Origin: Firmicutes bacterium UBA1440
GTDB taxonomy: Bacteria > Bacillota > Clostridia > Peptostreptococcales > Anaerovoracaceae
Assembly (NCBI GenBank): GCA_002329565.1
Contig: DCTM01000061.1
Span: 106,138 to 116,485 of the forward strand
DNA: 10,348 nt
Direction of reading: 5' to 3'
Of the stretch, positions 1 through 6,360 are shown one piece after another. The notes under the pieces were generated by a model. The model saw nothing but the letters and a program-made list of their open reading frames with translations. It was not told the DNA's origin and did no database searches. How positions within the stretch are numbered: the stretch's first letter is position 1; each line of letters begins with the position of its first letter. The translations under genes and the position numbers were made by a program.

Positions 1-15
1 ATTCGCCTTAATTCG

Positions 16-44
16 TTGACTTTTATTAAAAAACAGTGTATTGT
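16..44 (+). promoter_or_regulatory. Probable sigma-A promoter of the ArsR-type gene
   Basis: A -35-like TTGACT (16-21, five of six consensus bases) is followed after 17 bases by TATTGT (39-44, four of six). The start codon at 80 is about 30 bases beyond the expected transcription start. No clear inverted repeat for autoregulation is visible around it. This is a sequence match only. Confidence 0.45.
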
Positions 45-79
45 AAATAGGCGATATCTAATCAGAAAGGACAATAATT

Positions 80-412
80 ATGAGAATCAGAAAAGACACA
101 GAAGATTTACAGGCAGAAGAAATCGCCCTTGTAGCTCAAGTATCGGACGCACTCGCGCACCCCGCACGCATCCGCATTTATCAATACATAATGAAATGTA
201 ACAAAGACAGAATTCCCGTCTGCAATAAGGATGTAGTCAACGCCTTTGATTATTCGCAGGCTACGATATCACAGCACATCAAAAAGCTTTGCCAATCAGG
301 ACTCATACAAATGCAGAAGAACGACAAGTGCTCGATGTACTACGCCAATATCGGCATTTTAATGAAATACCTCGACGCCACTCGAAAATTCTCAACCTTC
401 GATGCGCGATAA
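80..412 (+). CDS. ArsR/SmtB-type winged-helix transcriptional regulator
   Basis: The product is a 110-residue DNA-binding protein of ArsR/SmtB size and layout. The segment at residues 24-37 (ALAHPARIRIYQYI) is the family's typical dimerisation/DNA-binding opening. A helix-turn-helix occupies about residues 48-72, with recognition helix SQATISQHIKKL (59-70). A short beta wing follows at about 75-90. The start at 80 is preceded by an AGAAAGGA-like ribosome binding site eight bases upstream. The classical arsenic/cadmium CxC motif in helix 3 is absent. Only Cys48 lies near that place, with further cysteines at 40, 71 and 84, so metal sensing cannot be claimed. Its target is probably its own promoter or a gene to the left of the window. 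It is convergent with rlmH and does not belong to the neighbouring operon. The family call is firm; the ligand is unknown. Confidence 0.85.
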   Translation: MRIRKDTEDLQAEEIALVAQVSDALAHPARIRIYQYIMKCNKDRIPVCNKDVVNAFDYSQATISQHIKKLCQSGLIQMQKNDKCSMYYANIGILMKYLDATRKFSTFDAR

Positions 413-437
413 GGATAAGAGCAAAAATTGAAAAAAA

Positions 438-468
438 GAAACGTATTTCACTATTTGTGATACGTTTC
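438..468. terminator. Bidirectional intrinsic terminator between the ArsR-type gene and rlmH
   Basis: The arms GAAACGTAT (438-446) and ATACGTTTC (460-468) form a nine-base-pair stem, and CAC/GTG (449-451/457-459) can extend it inward past a two-base bulge. A run of seven A lies just left (431-437) and a T-rich run just right (470-475), so either strand's transcript ends in a hairpin followed by U-rich sequence. The right arm lies inside the last codons of rlmH, and the rlmH stop codon (451-453) is in the loop-side part of the structure. Confidence 0.85.
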
Positions 469-930
469 ATTTTTTATTATCTTAAACGATCTGTAAATCT
501 GCTCCAGAAGAATCACTCGCATCATCTGATGAGGGAATGTCATCGCCGAAAAAGAGAGTTTCAGGTCGGCCCTCGCAGAAACCTCCTGTGAGAGCCCGAG
601 AGAGCCTCCGATTACAAAGGCGATCCTGCTCCTTCCTTCAAGTGCGAGCTTATTCAACTTCTCTGCCAGCTGTTCAGAGGAAAATGCTTTACCTTTGATT
701 TCCAAGGTTATCACAAAATGCTCCCTTTTGAGTTGCGCCAAGATAGCTTCGCCTTCCTGCATGCGCACAGACTCCTCTTCAGCAGAGCCGCTGTGTTCGG
801 GCAACTTTGTTTCCTTCAATTCTTTTATCTCGAGAGTGCAATATTTGGAGAGCCTCTTGCTGTACTCTGCAATAGCATCCGTCCAATATGCCTCCTTCAG
901 CTTGCCTATGCAAACGATGTCTATATTCAT
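451..930 (-). CDS. rlmH: 23S rRNA (pseudouridine1915-N3)-methyltransferase RlmH
   Basis: This SPOUT-class methyltransferase (159 residues, the normal family length) acts as a dimer. By family knowledge it uses SAM to methylate N3 of pseudouridine 1915 in helix 69 of 23S rRNA on assembled ribosomes. Visible signatures are an N-terminal strand with VCIGKLKEAYW (6-16), the glycine-rich SAM-binding loop FVIGGSLGLS (105-114), and the trefoil-knot segment LSFSAMTFPHQMMRVILLEQ, followed by IYRSFKII. The C-terminal TYHK is the conserved substrate-contacting tail. It is the last gene of the minus-strand wal-type operon. The stop codon of walJ (939-941) lies inside its Shine-Dalgarno sequence AGGAG (936-940), with five bases to the ATG, which suggests coupled translation. 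In Bacillus subtilis rlmH also lies just downstream of the wal genes, so the linkage is conserved. Confidence 0.96.
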   Translation of the reverse strand: MNIDIVCIGKLKEAYWTDAIAEYSKRLSKYCTLEIKELKETKLPEHSGSAEEESVRMQEGEAILAQLKREHFVITLEIKGKAFSSEQLAEKLNKLALEGRSRIAFVIGGSLGLSQEVSARADLKLSFSAMTFPHQMMRVILLEQIYRSFKIIKNETYHK

Positions 931-938
931 ACTTACTC

Positions 939-1736
939 CTATATCCGGTATACGGCACTGATCCTGTCGCGATTAATGATGTGCAGCTGCATGTTCAGTC
1001 CTATGTAACAGTTTGCCTCTTCAAGCACATTTTGAATCGTACTGTAGGCCAGTTCGGGGAAATTGTTCTCCTTCGATAAATGCGCGAGAATAATCTGGCG
1101 ATACTTCTGATTTTCTTCATAGATGCGGCAAATGGCCCTGCCTGCGTCATCGTTTGACAGATGTCCCGTTTTGCCGAGGATGCGCCTCTTGAGATAATAC
1201 GGATAACCGGACACCTTAAGCGTCTCGGGATCGTGGTTCGCCTCCATGACGATTAGGTCGGAGTTGAGTATCGATTCGTGAATGGCATCGGTTATACATC
1301 CCGTATCGGTGACGATGCTGATCTGCTTGTCATCCTTGAAGAATGAATAACCGACAGGCTCGGCTGCGTCGTGCTCGATTGAAAACGTCTTAACAGAGAC
1401 ATCTCCGATTGTGAACTCATCTCCCGGCGCAAAACAGTTGTGCTGCTGTGCCTCGCAGCACATGGTCGAACCGCATTCCCATGTGCCGGCAGTCGCATAT
1501 ACCTTGGCATTCGGCAACTTCTTCGCCAGCGTCTTTACGCTTTTTATGTGATCGGAATGCTCGTGCGTAATCAGCAATGCCTTCACCGTCTCCGGCGGCG
1601 TATTCGTGGAAGCGAGCCCCTCCATTATTTTTTTGGCACTGATTCCCGCGTCGACCAACAGCGCTGTGTCCTGTGATTTTACCAAATAACAGTTGCCGCT
1701 GCTGCCGCTTGAAAACGAGCAGAATTGTAAACTCAT
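939..1736 (-). CDS. walJ: WalJ/YycJ-type metallo-beta-lactamase-fold hydrolase
   Basis: A 265-residue cytoplasmic MBL-fold protein of normal length for WalJ/YycJ. The N-terminal FSSGSSGNCYLV (8-19) is typical of this subgroup. Metal-binding residues are visible: THEHSDH at 57-63 (His58, His60, Asp62, His63), His122 in SIEHD, Asp146 in TDTG, and His169 or His192 in EANHD and GHLSND. The family belongs to the two-metal nuclease/hydrolase group. In Gram-positive bacteria it is encoded with the WalRK two-component system and has been linked to coordinating cell-wall and DNA metabolism, but its substrate is not settled. The start at 1736 has AAAGGA seven bases upstream. It follows the yycI-like gene by 15 bases and precedes rlmH by eight, so it is co-transcribed with both. 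The family call is strong because of both the motifs and the context. Confidence 0.93.
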   Translation of the reverse strand: MSLQFCSFSSGSSGNCYLVKSQDTALLVDAGISAKKIMEGLASTNTPPETVKALLITHEHSDHIKSVKTLAKKLPNAKVYATAGTWECGSTMCCEAQQHNCFAPGDEFTIGDVSVKTFSIEHDAAEPVGYSFFKDDKQISIVTDTGCITDAIHESILNSDLIVMEANHDPETLKVSGYPYYLKRRILGKTGHLSNDDAGRAICRIYEENQKYRQIILAHLSKENNFPELAYSTIQNVLEEANCYIGLNMQLHIINRDRISAVYRI

Positions 1737-1751
1737 ATTTCTGTCCTTTCG

Positions 1752-2477
1752 CTATATCTTAAATGCATCTATATATACAGTCTTTTCATCGTTGTATGTA
1801 ATCTTCCATGCCGGCAGAGCCGTCACCGACAGAAAACCGACATCCTCGTTATATTCATCCCCGATCCAATAAACAGGCTCGATATCCTTGATTGTAATCG
1901 GCCCTTGCTCCGGACGATCGGAAACAAAGGATAGCAAAGCTTCCACTGCAGGCAAAGCTTCGAACTTCTTCTTCGACAGACGCTGCGATTCAAACCAATT
2001 GCCGGATACCGACTGAATCTTGTTATTCTTAAAAGTGCAGACCATATGGCTGACTTCGACATCGATGTCGTCAACACGCGTCTTATATTCAAGCGCAACC
2101 GTATCTCCGTCTCTTTGTACATCAGTGCAATATAAATAATCGCAGGAAAGCCCCATGTACTCAAAAAACTCTTTCGCAGATTTGATATATTCCCGGTCGT
2201 CGGCTCCTGCGGGCACGGCCTTAACCGCTTCCGTCAGTGCCGCAATCTCGTCGTCTTTAAATTCAATATGATTCACAGTCAGCACCTCGGCCGCGGGAAA
2301 TGTCCCCGGTATCTCCGTTTCCAGGAAAATATTCTTCGTTTCCAAAAGGGTCACCACATCGTCACAGTCTATCCCTATTTCATCGCCGCCTCCGTCTGAG
2401 ACATACATTAAGACAAGAAACAAATTCGTCATCAGCAGAGCTGCGATCAAGATTGTTTTGGCTCTCGTCCAATCCAT
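1752..2477 (-). CDS. walI: YycI-like membrane-anchored regulatory protein (WalI)
   Basis: The product is 241 residues. It has a short cytoplasmic start (MDWTRAKT), one hydrophobic membrane segment at about 8-26 (ends near LVLMYV), and an extracytoplasmic remainder. This is the usual layout of YycI, whose family members begin with MDW followed by a similar signal-anchor. The C-terminal LPAWKITYND...YIDAF matches the closing strand pattern of these proteins. In Bacillus, YycI and YycH form a membrane complex that modulates the WalK sensor kinase. The start at 2477 was chosen because GGGAG lies seven bases upstream and the protein then begins with the family's MDW. A longer reading frame from 2564 would overlap the upstream gene and has no such site. 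The gene begins 16 bases after the yycH-like stop. The kinase partner is not encoded nearby, so which sensor it modulates is unknown. Confidence 0.82.
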   Translation of the reverse strand: MDWTRAKTILIAALLMTNLFLVLMYVSDGGGDEIGIDCDDVVTLLETKNIFLETEIPGTFPAAEVLTVNHIEFKDDEIAALTEAVKAVPAGADDREYIKSAKEFFEYMGLSCDYLYCTDVQRDGDTVALEYKTRVDDIDVEVSHMVCTFKNNKIQSVSGNWFESQRLSKKKFEALPAVEALLSFVSDRPEQGPITIKDIEPVYWIGDEYNEDVGFLSVTALPAWKITYNDEKTVYIDAFKI

Positions 2478-2493
2478 AAGTTTGCTCCCATCT

Positions 2494-3975
2494 CTATTGC
2501 ACTCTGTACGACAGAAATTCTCCTTCGTACAAAGAAAAATATACTTCCAAACCGCCGTTGGCACAGGTTATGATCCATGCACTGCGCGCGACATTGTCAT
2601 CGCCGTATACATAGCCGTACGAAATTTCAGTAATTGCATCCGTAACAATCTCAAATTCCGCATCCTCTCCGGCGGCATCTTCTTTAAGCAGCACATTTTC
2701 TGTCATTATATTATATATCTCTTTGTAATTCTTTGCAATTACGTTGATAGCCGCCATCGCCTCAAGCGGATGTCCGACCGCACTCTTCTCATCGAAAGAG
2801 ACGAAGCTGCGCTTAAAGTACGTTACCTGCCCCTTTGAAACTTCGATTACAATGGCGTCACTTGAATCATTGAGCAAACGGTATTCACCGCATTTGAGCC
2901 CGAAGACAAAACGACTGCCGCCGTTTCCGTCGAAGTTATATTCCGTACTCTTGATATAGGGCTGCAATTCATCGCCGCTTGCAGTCGCAACCCCACCCTG
3001 TGCCTTGATGAAAGTACGCGCAATTTTAAATGCCTCCAAAAATGAAACTGAAGCTGAATCGTCACTCGCCTCCTTCTTGTATTCGAGAGTACCGTCGACA
3101 TCGGCAATCAATATCCGTTGACCGTAGCCATACATATATACCGTTCTGCCGCTTTCCTCCTCAATCTTGCGCACAAAATCGAACGATTCGGAGAAAAAGC
3201 GTTTGGCAAGGCCATCAATCGTCTCGCGATTTTTGGCATCAAAATCTCGATTGACCTTGAAATCCTGCAATTCCGCATAAAGTTCTATCGGCACAAGCGT
3301 TTTGTTTACTGCCGTCTCACCGAGGTAGGAATCTATAGGGAAATACAACTCCTTTTCACTTTGACTAAGTGTTTCTATATACGAGGAAAGATATCCCCCT
3401 CGCTCCGGTAAAAGAAGGCGATAATACTTACCTCTGTCGTCCTTCACAAAGAGGCTTCCCTCGCTGGCCGTGGAAAAGCTGAGTTCTTCAATCGCGCCGA
3501 CCTGTTCAACCTCCGCAGGTGCATTGCCCGAAACCAAGGTGCAGAGATCTGCGAACCTGAGCTTGTAATCAAACACAGCCTTGACGGAAAGAGTATCTAA
3601 AATTTTATCGTATTGTTCTTTTGTAATTTCCTCGACAAAGAAAGGCTTTGTATTAAGCGAAGCTTCCAGCAAATCCGCCATTCCGGTTCCGGCTTCAGTT
3701 CTCCAACAAGCCACCGAGCCGATATCAAAAAGACGGTCCCCTCCCGTTCCGTCGGTTACCGCGAACCTACTCGGCACAAACAGAGCCTTGGCCTCCGGCA
3801 TATTTCCGCCGTCGACTTCTCCGCTGGTCAAACTGTCAATTGAAAAACTTTTGATATCTTTCAGAGAAATATTCAACCAAAAAAAACACAATAGCAGTAC
3901 CATACATACTGACAGTACCACTATTATTACAGTCTTGGTTTTTTCAATTAAATTTTCTCTCGGAGTTCTTTCCAT
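2494..3975 (-). CDS. walH: YycH-like membrane-anchored regulatory protein (WalH)
   Basis: The product is 493 residues, somewhat longer than the roughly 440-460 I expect for Bacillus YycH. It has a basic cytoplasmic start (MERTPRENLIEKTK), one membrane segment at about 15-36, and a large extracytoplasmic part without obvious catalytic motifs. The C-terminal end (SAWIITCANGG...) resembles the end of the neighbouring YycI-like protein, as expected because YycH and YycI share related folds. The assignment rests mainly on topology and on its position just before yycI-like, walJ and rlmH, which is the conserved order; the primary sequence is strongly diverged. In Bacillus, YycH and YycI hold WalK activity down through membrane contacts, while in Staphylococcus they activate it. 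Start 3975 has AGGG about eight bases upstream. The stop of the preceding secreted-protein gene lies only nine bases away, so the two are co-transcribed. Confidence 0.72.
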   Translation of the reverse strand: MERTPRENLIEKTKTVIIVVLSVCMVLLLCFFWLNISLKDIKSFSIDSLTSGEVDGGNMPEAKALFVPSRFAVTDGTGGDRLFDIGSVACWRTEAGTGMADLLEASLNTKPFFVEEITKEQYDKILDTLSVKAVFDYKLRFADLCTLVSGNAPAEVEQVGAIEELSFSTASEGSLFVKDDRGKYYRLLLPERGGYLSSYIETLSQSEKELYFPIDSYLGETAVNKTLVPIELYAELQDFKVNRDFDAKNRETIDGLAKRFFSESFDFVRKIEEESGRTVYMYGYGQRILIADVDGTLEYKKEASDDSASVSFLEAFKIARTFIKAQGGVATASGDELQPYIKSTEYNFDGNGGSRFVFGLKCGEYRLLNDSSDAIVIEVSKGQVTYFKRSFVSFDEKSAVGHPLEAMAAINVIAKNYKEIYNIMTENVLLKEDAAGEDAEFEIVTDAITEISYGYVYGDDNVARSAWIITCANGGLEVYFSLYEGEFLSYRVQ

Positions 3976-3984
3976 GCTATATCC

Positions 3985-4461
3985 CTAACTGCCGAAGATG
4001 GATTGCAGTAACGATTGAAGAAATGTCGCCGCTCCCGTGTTTGAATTAAATACGGCCTTTTCATCCGCACCCGCCTTTTCCTTTACGGTGACATTGCTGT
4101 AGGTCGAGTAAACCGCGGTTCCGTTCGACCCGATAGTATCGACCTTAATCCTGTATTTCCCGGACGAAACGTTTTCGACTTTTCTCGTGTAAAAGCTCAA
4201 ATTGCTTTTGGTTGTAAACGAGTCGTTGGCAAATACAGCCTGCCAAGCCGGTGCGGCATCCGTTCCTGTATTTTTGTATAAGCTTACCTTAACGGTTGCC
4301 TTCTTGGATATTTTTACCGATACAAGAAGGTTTCCTGATGTGATTGTCGTTTCATTCGCCGGATTGACGATGGTTATATATGGGTCAGCTGCCGCAAAAG
4401 CAAACGATGTATTCACCAGCAACATCGCTGCCATAACGATCAGCGCAACAATCTTCCGCAT
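3985..4461 (-). CDS. Secreted Ig-like protein of unknown function, first gene of the wal-type operon
   Basis: I do not recognise this 158-residue protein. It has a classical Sec signal peptide: MRKI, a hydrophobic core at about 4-20, and an AFA motif at 21-23 with likely cleavage after residue 23 or 25. The mature part opens with YITIVNPANETTITSG and continues as alternating hydrophobic strands to about 128 (GKYRIKVDTI at 101-110, NVTVKEK at 123-129), which suggests one bacterial Ig-like/fibronectin-like beta-sandwich. A short linker leads to a hydrophobic amphipathic tail (FLQSLLQSIFGS, 147-158). There is no LPXTG anchor and no lipobox cysteine. Start 4461 is chosen because a perfect AAAGGAGG (4469-4476) lies seven bases upstream. 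A start at 4482 would place that site inside the gene. It is followed nine bases later by the yycH-like gene, so it may act outside the membrane with YycH and YycI; that role is inferred from position only. Confidence 0.85.
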   Translation of the reverse strand: MRKIVALIVMAAMLLVNTSFAFAAADPYITIVNPANETTITSGNLLVSVKISKKATVKVSLYKNTGTDAAPAWQAVFANDSFTTKSNLSFYTRKVENVSSGKYRIKVDTIGSNGTAVYSTYSNVTVKEKAGADEKAVFNSNTGAATFLQSLLQSIFGS

Positions 4462-4468
4462 CGAGGCT

Positions 4469-4476
4469 CCTCCTTT
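4469..4476 (-). promoter_or_regulatory. Strong Shine-Dalgarno sequence that fixes the start of the secreted protein
   Basis: On the minus strand AAAGGAGG sits seven bases before the ATG at 4461. It decides between this start and the in-frame ATG at 4482, whose first codons would contain the site. Confidence 0.8.
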
Positions 4477-4517
4477 GATCAAAATATAATGACACAGTTT
4501 GCCATCATTCAGTATTA

Positions 4518-4546
4518 AGTATACAACAGCAATATTACAGCAGTAT
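4518..4546 (-). promoter_or_regulatory. Tentative activator-dependent promoter of the wal-type operon
   Basis: On the minus strand TATACT (4523-4518) is a good -10 candidate, leaving a leader of about 50 bases before the start at 4461. Seventeen bases upstream the -35 position is ATACTG, a poor match. The two best hexamers of the 11-bp array overlap this position, as expected for a promoter activated by an OmpR/PhoB-type regulator. An alternative -10, TATATT at 4488-4483, would put the transcription start almost on the ribosome binding site and is less likely. Confidence 0.35.
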
Positions 4547-4572
4547 TACAGTGGCTTTAAAATGGCTTTACA
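4523..4572 (-). promoter_or_regulatory. Five-fold 11-bp-phased hexamer array matching the WalR (YycF) box
   Basis: Reading the minus strand, hexamers spaced exactly 11 bases apart are TGTAAA (4572-4567), TTTAAA (4561-4556), TGTAAT (4550-4545), TGTAAT (4539-4534) and TGTTGT (4528-4523). The five-base spacers are GCCAT, GCCAC, ACTGC and ATTGC. The published WalR/YycF consensus is TGTWAH-N5-TGTWAH. The third and fourth hexamers match it perfectly, the first matches the half-site exactly, and the second and fifth each differ at one base. Direct repeats in 11-bp phase are the usual operator form for OmpR/PhoB-family response regulators. The array lies between two divergent genes, with the wal-type operon on one side. 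Binding by WalR itself is an inference, since no walR gene is in the window. Confidence 0.7.
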
Positions 4573-4596
4573 TTTACGAGTGCCCTTATGTATAAT
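4567..4596 (+). promoter_or_regulatory. Probable sigma-A promoter of the RNase HI gene
   Basis: A -35 TTTACA (4567-4572, five of six consensus) and a perfect -10 TATAAT (4591-4596) are separated by 18 bases. The leader before the start at 4629 would be about 26 bases and includes the GGGGGAGAG ribosome binding site. The -35 hexamer is the complement of the outermost TGTAAA repeat of the 11-bp array, so a regulator bound there could block this promoter. Confidence 0.65.
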
Positions 4597-4628
4597 AAAA
4601 ATATCTATCATATTTGGGGGGAGAGATT

Positions 4629-5180
4629 ATGCCACAGATCAACATCTATACCGACGGAGCTTGTTCGGGCAATCAAAGCCGTGAAAATTGCGGGGGCTGG
4701 GGTGCAATTCTGGAATACGGGGAACACAAAAAAGAGCTCTATGGGGGAGAAGCCAACACCACAAACAACAGAATGGAGATGACCGCCCTCCTTTCGGCTT
4801 TCGAGGCCTTGAAAAAGGACAGGCAGATCATCTCCGTATTTTCGGACAGTTCCTATCTGATGAACTGTTTTCGTGAAAAATGGTATAAAAAATGGATTAT
4901 CAACGGATGGAAGAATTCTTCCAAAAATCCCGTTGAAAATCGAGACTTGTGGGAGAAATTGCTTCCTCATCTCGATAAGCATAAAGAGATTCGTTTTTAT
5001 CGCGTCAAAGGACACGTCACCCTGACAAGCCGCTCGGTTAATCTCGATGAACTTTACCGCAAGTTTCTCGAATGGAACGGTAACGAATTCTCATTCGAAG
5101 ATTTCAAGTACATCACTTCGATGAACAATCGCGCCGATGCGCTCGCCAATATGGGTATCGACGCTATACGCTCCGACTGA
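4629..5180 (+). CDS. rnhA: Ribonuclease HI with an insertion before the last catalytic aspartate
   Basis: RNase HI cuts the RNA strand of RNA-DNA hybrids, such as R-loops and primers, with two metal ions. The 183-residue product shows the catalytic set: Asp9 (YTDGACSG), Glu50 (NRMEMTA), Asp73 (FSDSSY), His129 (VKGH) and Asp170 (NNRADALAN). The basic handle that grips the hybrid is present at about 83-108 (EKWYKKWIINGWK, then PVENRDLW). The His-to-Asp distance is 41 residues, compared with 10 in the Escherichia coli enzyme (His124 to Asp134). The extra 31 or so residues (about 131-165) are rich in charged and aromatic residues. Start 4629 has GGGGAGAG just upstream and begins directly at the family's first strand; a TTG at 4614 would overlap that site. 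The gene is divergent from the wal-type operon and overlaps the desulfurase gene tail to tail by 17 bases. Confidence 0.93.
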   Translation: MPQINIYTDGACSGNQSRENCGGWGAILEYGEHKKELYGGEANTTNNRMEMTALLSAFEALKKDRQIISVFSDSSYLMNCFREKWYKKWIINGWKNSSKNPVENRDLWEKLLPHLDKHKEIRFYRVKGHVTLTSRSVNLDELYRKFLEWNGNEFSFEDFKYITSMNNRADALANMGIDAIRSD

Positions 5181-6348
5181 TCCGATAGACCGCGTTTATG
5201 GCAGCCTTGATATGCTTAGCGGTGTTGAACGGCCCTGCCGACATGCGTACTGCTCCGCAATCCCATGTGCCTATTGTCTTATGAGCGAGACCCGCACAAT
5301 GGAATCCTCCGCGCACGGCGATGTTGTATTCTTCCGCCAACATCGCAGCTGTCTTTTCGCAGCTCAGTTTTATATTTCCGTGGTCGTCCGTCACGTTAAA
5401 GCATACGACCGCTGTTTTCTCGCAAACGTCTTCCGGCCCGTAAACGGTAATGCACTTCATATTGCGGAGAGCATCATGGAGCGGCTTGATTAAACTTTCT
5501 TCGTACTCTTTTATGGCCGAAACACCGATATTTTTCACCCAGTTAACAGAATATCCGAGACCGATTATCCCGGGAGCATTGACTGTGCCTGCTTCAAAGC
5601 CTTCCGGAAATTCGATCGGCTGGTTCCTGTCGCGGCTCTCTGTTCCCGTACCGCCTTCCGCAATCGGATACAGCGGTACTCCTTCTGCAACGCAGAGCAC
5701 GCCGGTGCCGAGCGGCCCCAAGAGGCCCTTGTGCCCGGGCATAGCCAGCATATCGATCTTCATATCTCGAATATCTATCGGTATGCTACCCGCACTTTGC
5801 GATGCATCGACGAGAAAATAAATTCGCTTACTTTTGCTCCGCTTTTCGTTTAGTCGGCATACGAGACGGCCGATTTCCTCTATGGGTTGTATCGTCCCCG
5901 TTACGTTAGAGGCATGCGTGCACACAATAAGTCGGGTCTCGTCCCTGACAGCGGCTTCCACATCTTCCACGTGTACAAACCCCTCCGGATCGCAGGATAC
6001 GATGGTGTGCTTGACACCTGCCGGTTCCAATGCTTTCAAAGGTCTGAACACGGAATTGTGCTCCATGGCGGTTGTAATCGCATGATCTCCCTCATTGAGC
6101 AAGCCTTTGATAGCTTGATTTAGCGCGCTTGTCGCATTTAGGCCGAAAACAACTCTTTCCGGAGATGATAGGTTGAACATATCGGCTACAGCCAATCTTG
6201 TACGATAGACTTCTTCGCCTGTTCTGATTGACATCATATGACCGGACCTGCCCGGATTGCCGCAATACGATGTCATACAAACTCTCATGGCTTCAATCAT
6301 TCCCGCAGGCTTGGGAAAGGAAGTCGCTCCATTATCCAAATAAATCAT
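5164..6348 (-). CDS. PLP-dependent cysteine desulfurase family protein (class-V aminotransferase fold)
   Basis: The 394-residue product has the fold-type-I PLP enzyme layout of cysteine desulfurases, which remove sulfur from cysteine as a protein persulfide and release alanine. Visible residues are MIYLDNGATSFPKP at the start, GRSGH (33-37), His97 in MEHNS that stacks on PLP, Asp181 and Gln184 in DASQS, the PLP-binding Lys207 in MPGHKG, and the probable sulfur-accepting Cys351 in RGGFHCAGLAHKTIG. The pattern fits the clostridial and enterococcal subfamily of SufS-like desulfurases of unclear partner rather than core IscS or SufS, since no scaffold gene is nearby; I therefore give no symbol. 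Start 6348 has GGAG (6355-6358) six bases upstream; the upstream ATGs at 6360 and 6429 lack such a site. It lies just behind the terminator of the acc operon, and there is almost no room for its own promoter. Confidence 0.88.
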   Translation of the reverse strand: MIYLDNGATSFPKPAGMIEAMRVCMTSYCGNPGRSGHMMSIRTGEEVYRTRLAVADMFNLSSPERVVFGLNATSALNQAIKGLLNEGDHAITTAMEHNSVFRPLKALEPAGVKHTIVSCDPEGFVHVEDVEAAVRDETRLIVCTHASNVTGTIQPIEEIGRLVCRLNEKRSKSKRIYFLVDASQSAGSIPIDIRDMKIDMLAMPGHKGLLGPLGTGVLCVAEGVPLYPIAEGGTGTESRDRNQPIEFPEGFEAGTVNAPGIIGLGYSVNWVKNIGVSAIKEYEESLIKPLHDALRNMKCITVYGPEDVCEKTAVVCFNVTDDHGNIKLSCEKTAAMLAEEYNIAVRGGFHCAGLAHKTIGTWDCGAVRMSAGPFNTAKHIKAAINAVYRISRSV

Positions 6349-6360
6349 ATCGCTCTCCAT

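Noticed and set aside
80..412. Arsenic- or metal-sensing ArsR and an associated resistance operon
   Set aside because: The CxC metal motif is absent and no transporter or reductase gene is visible on the right. Only the DNA-binding family can be supported.
2478..2564. N-terminal extension of the YycI-like protein (frame open from 2564)
   Set aside because: It overlaps the yycH-like gene. The ATG at 2477 has GGGAG upstream and gives the family-typical MDW start and signal-anchor.
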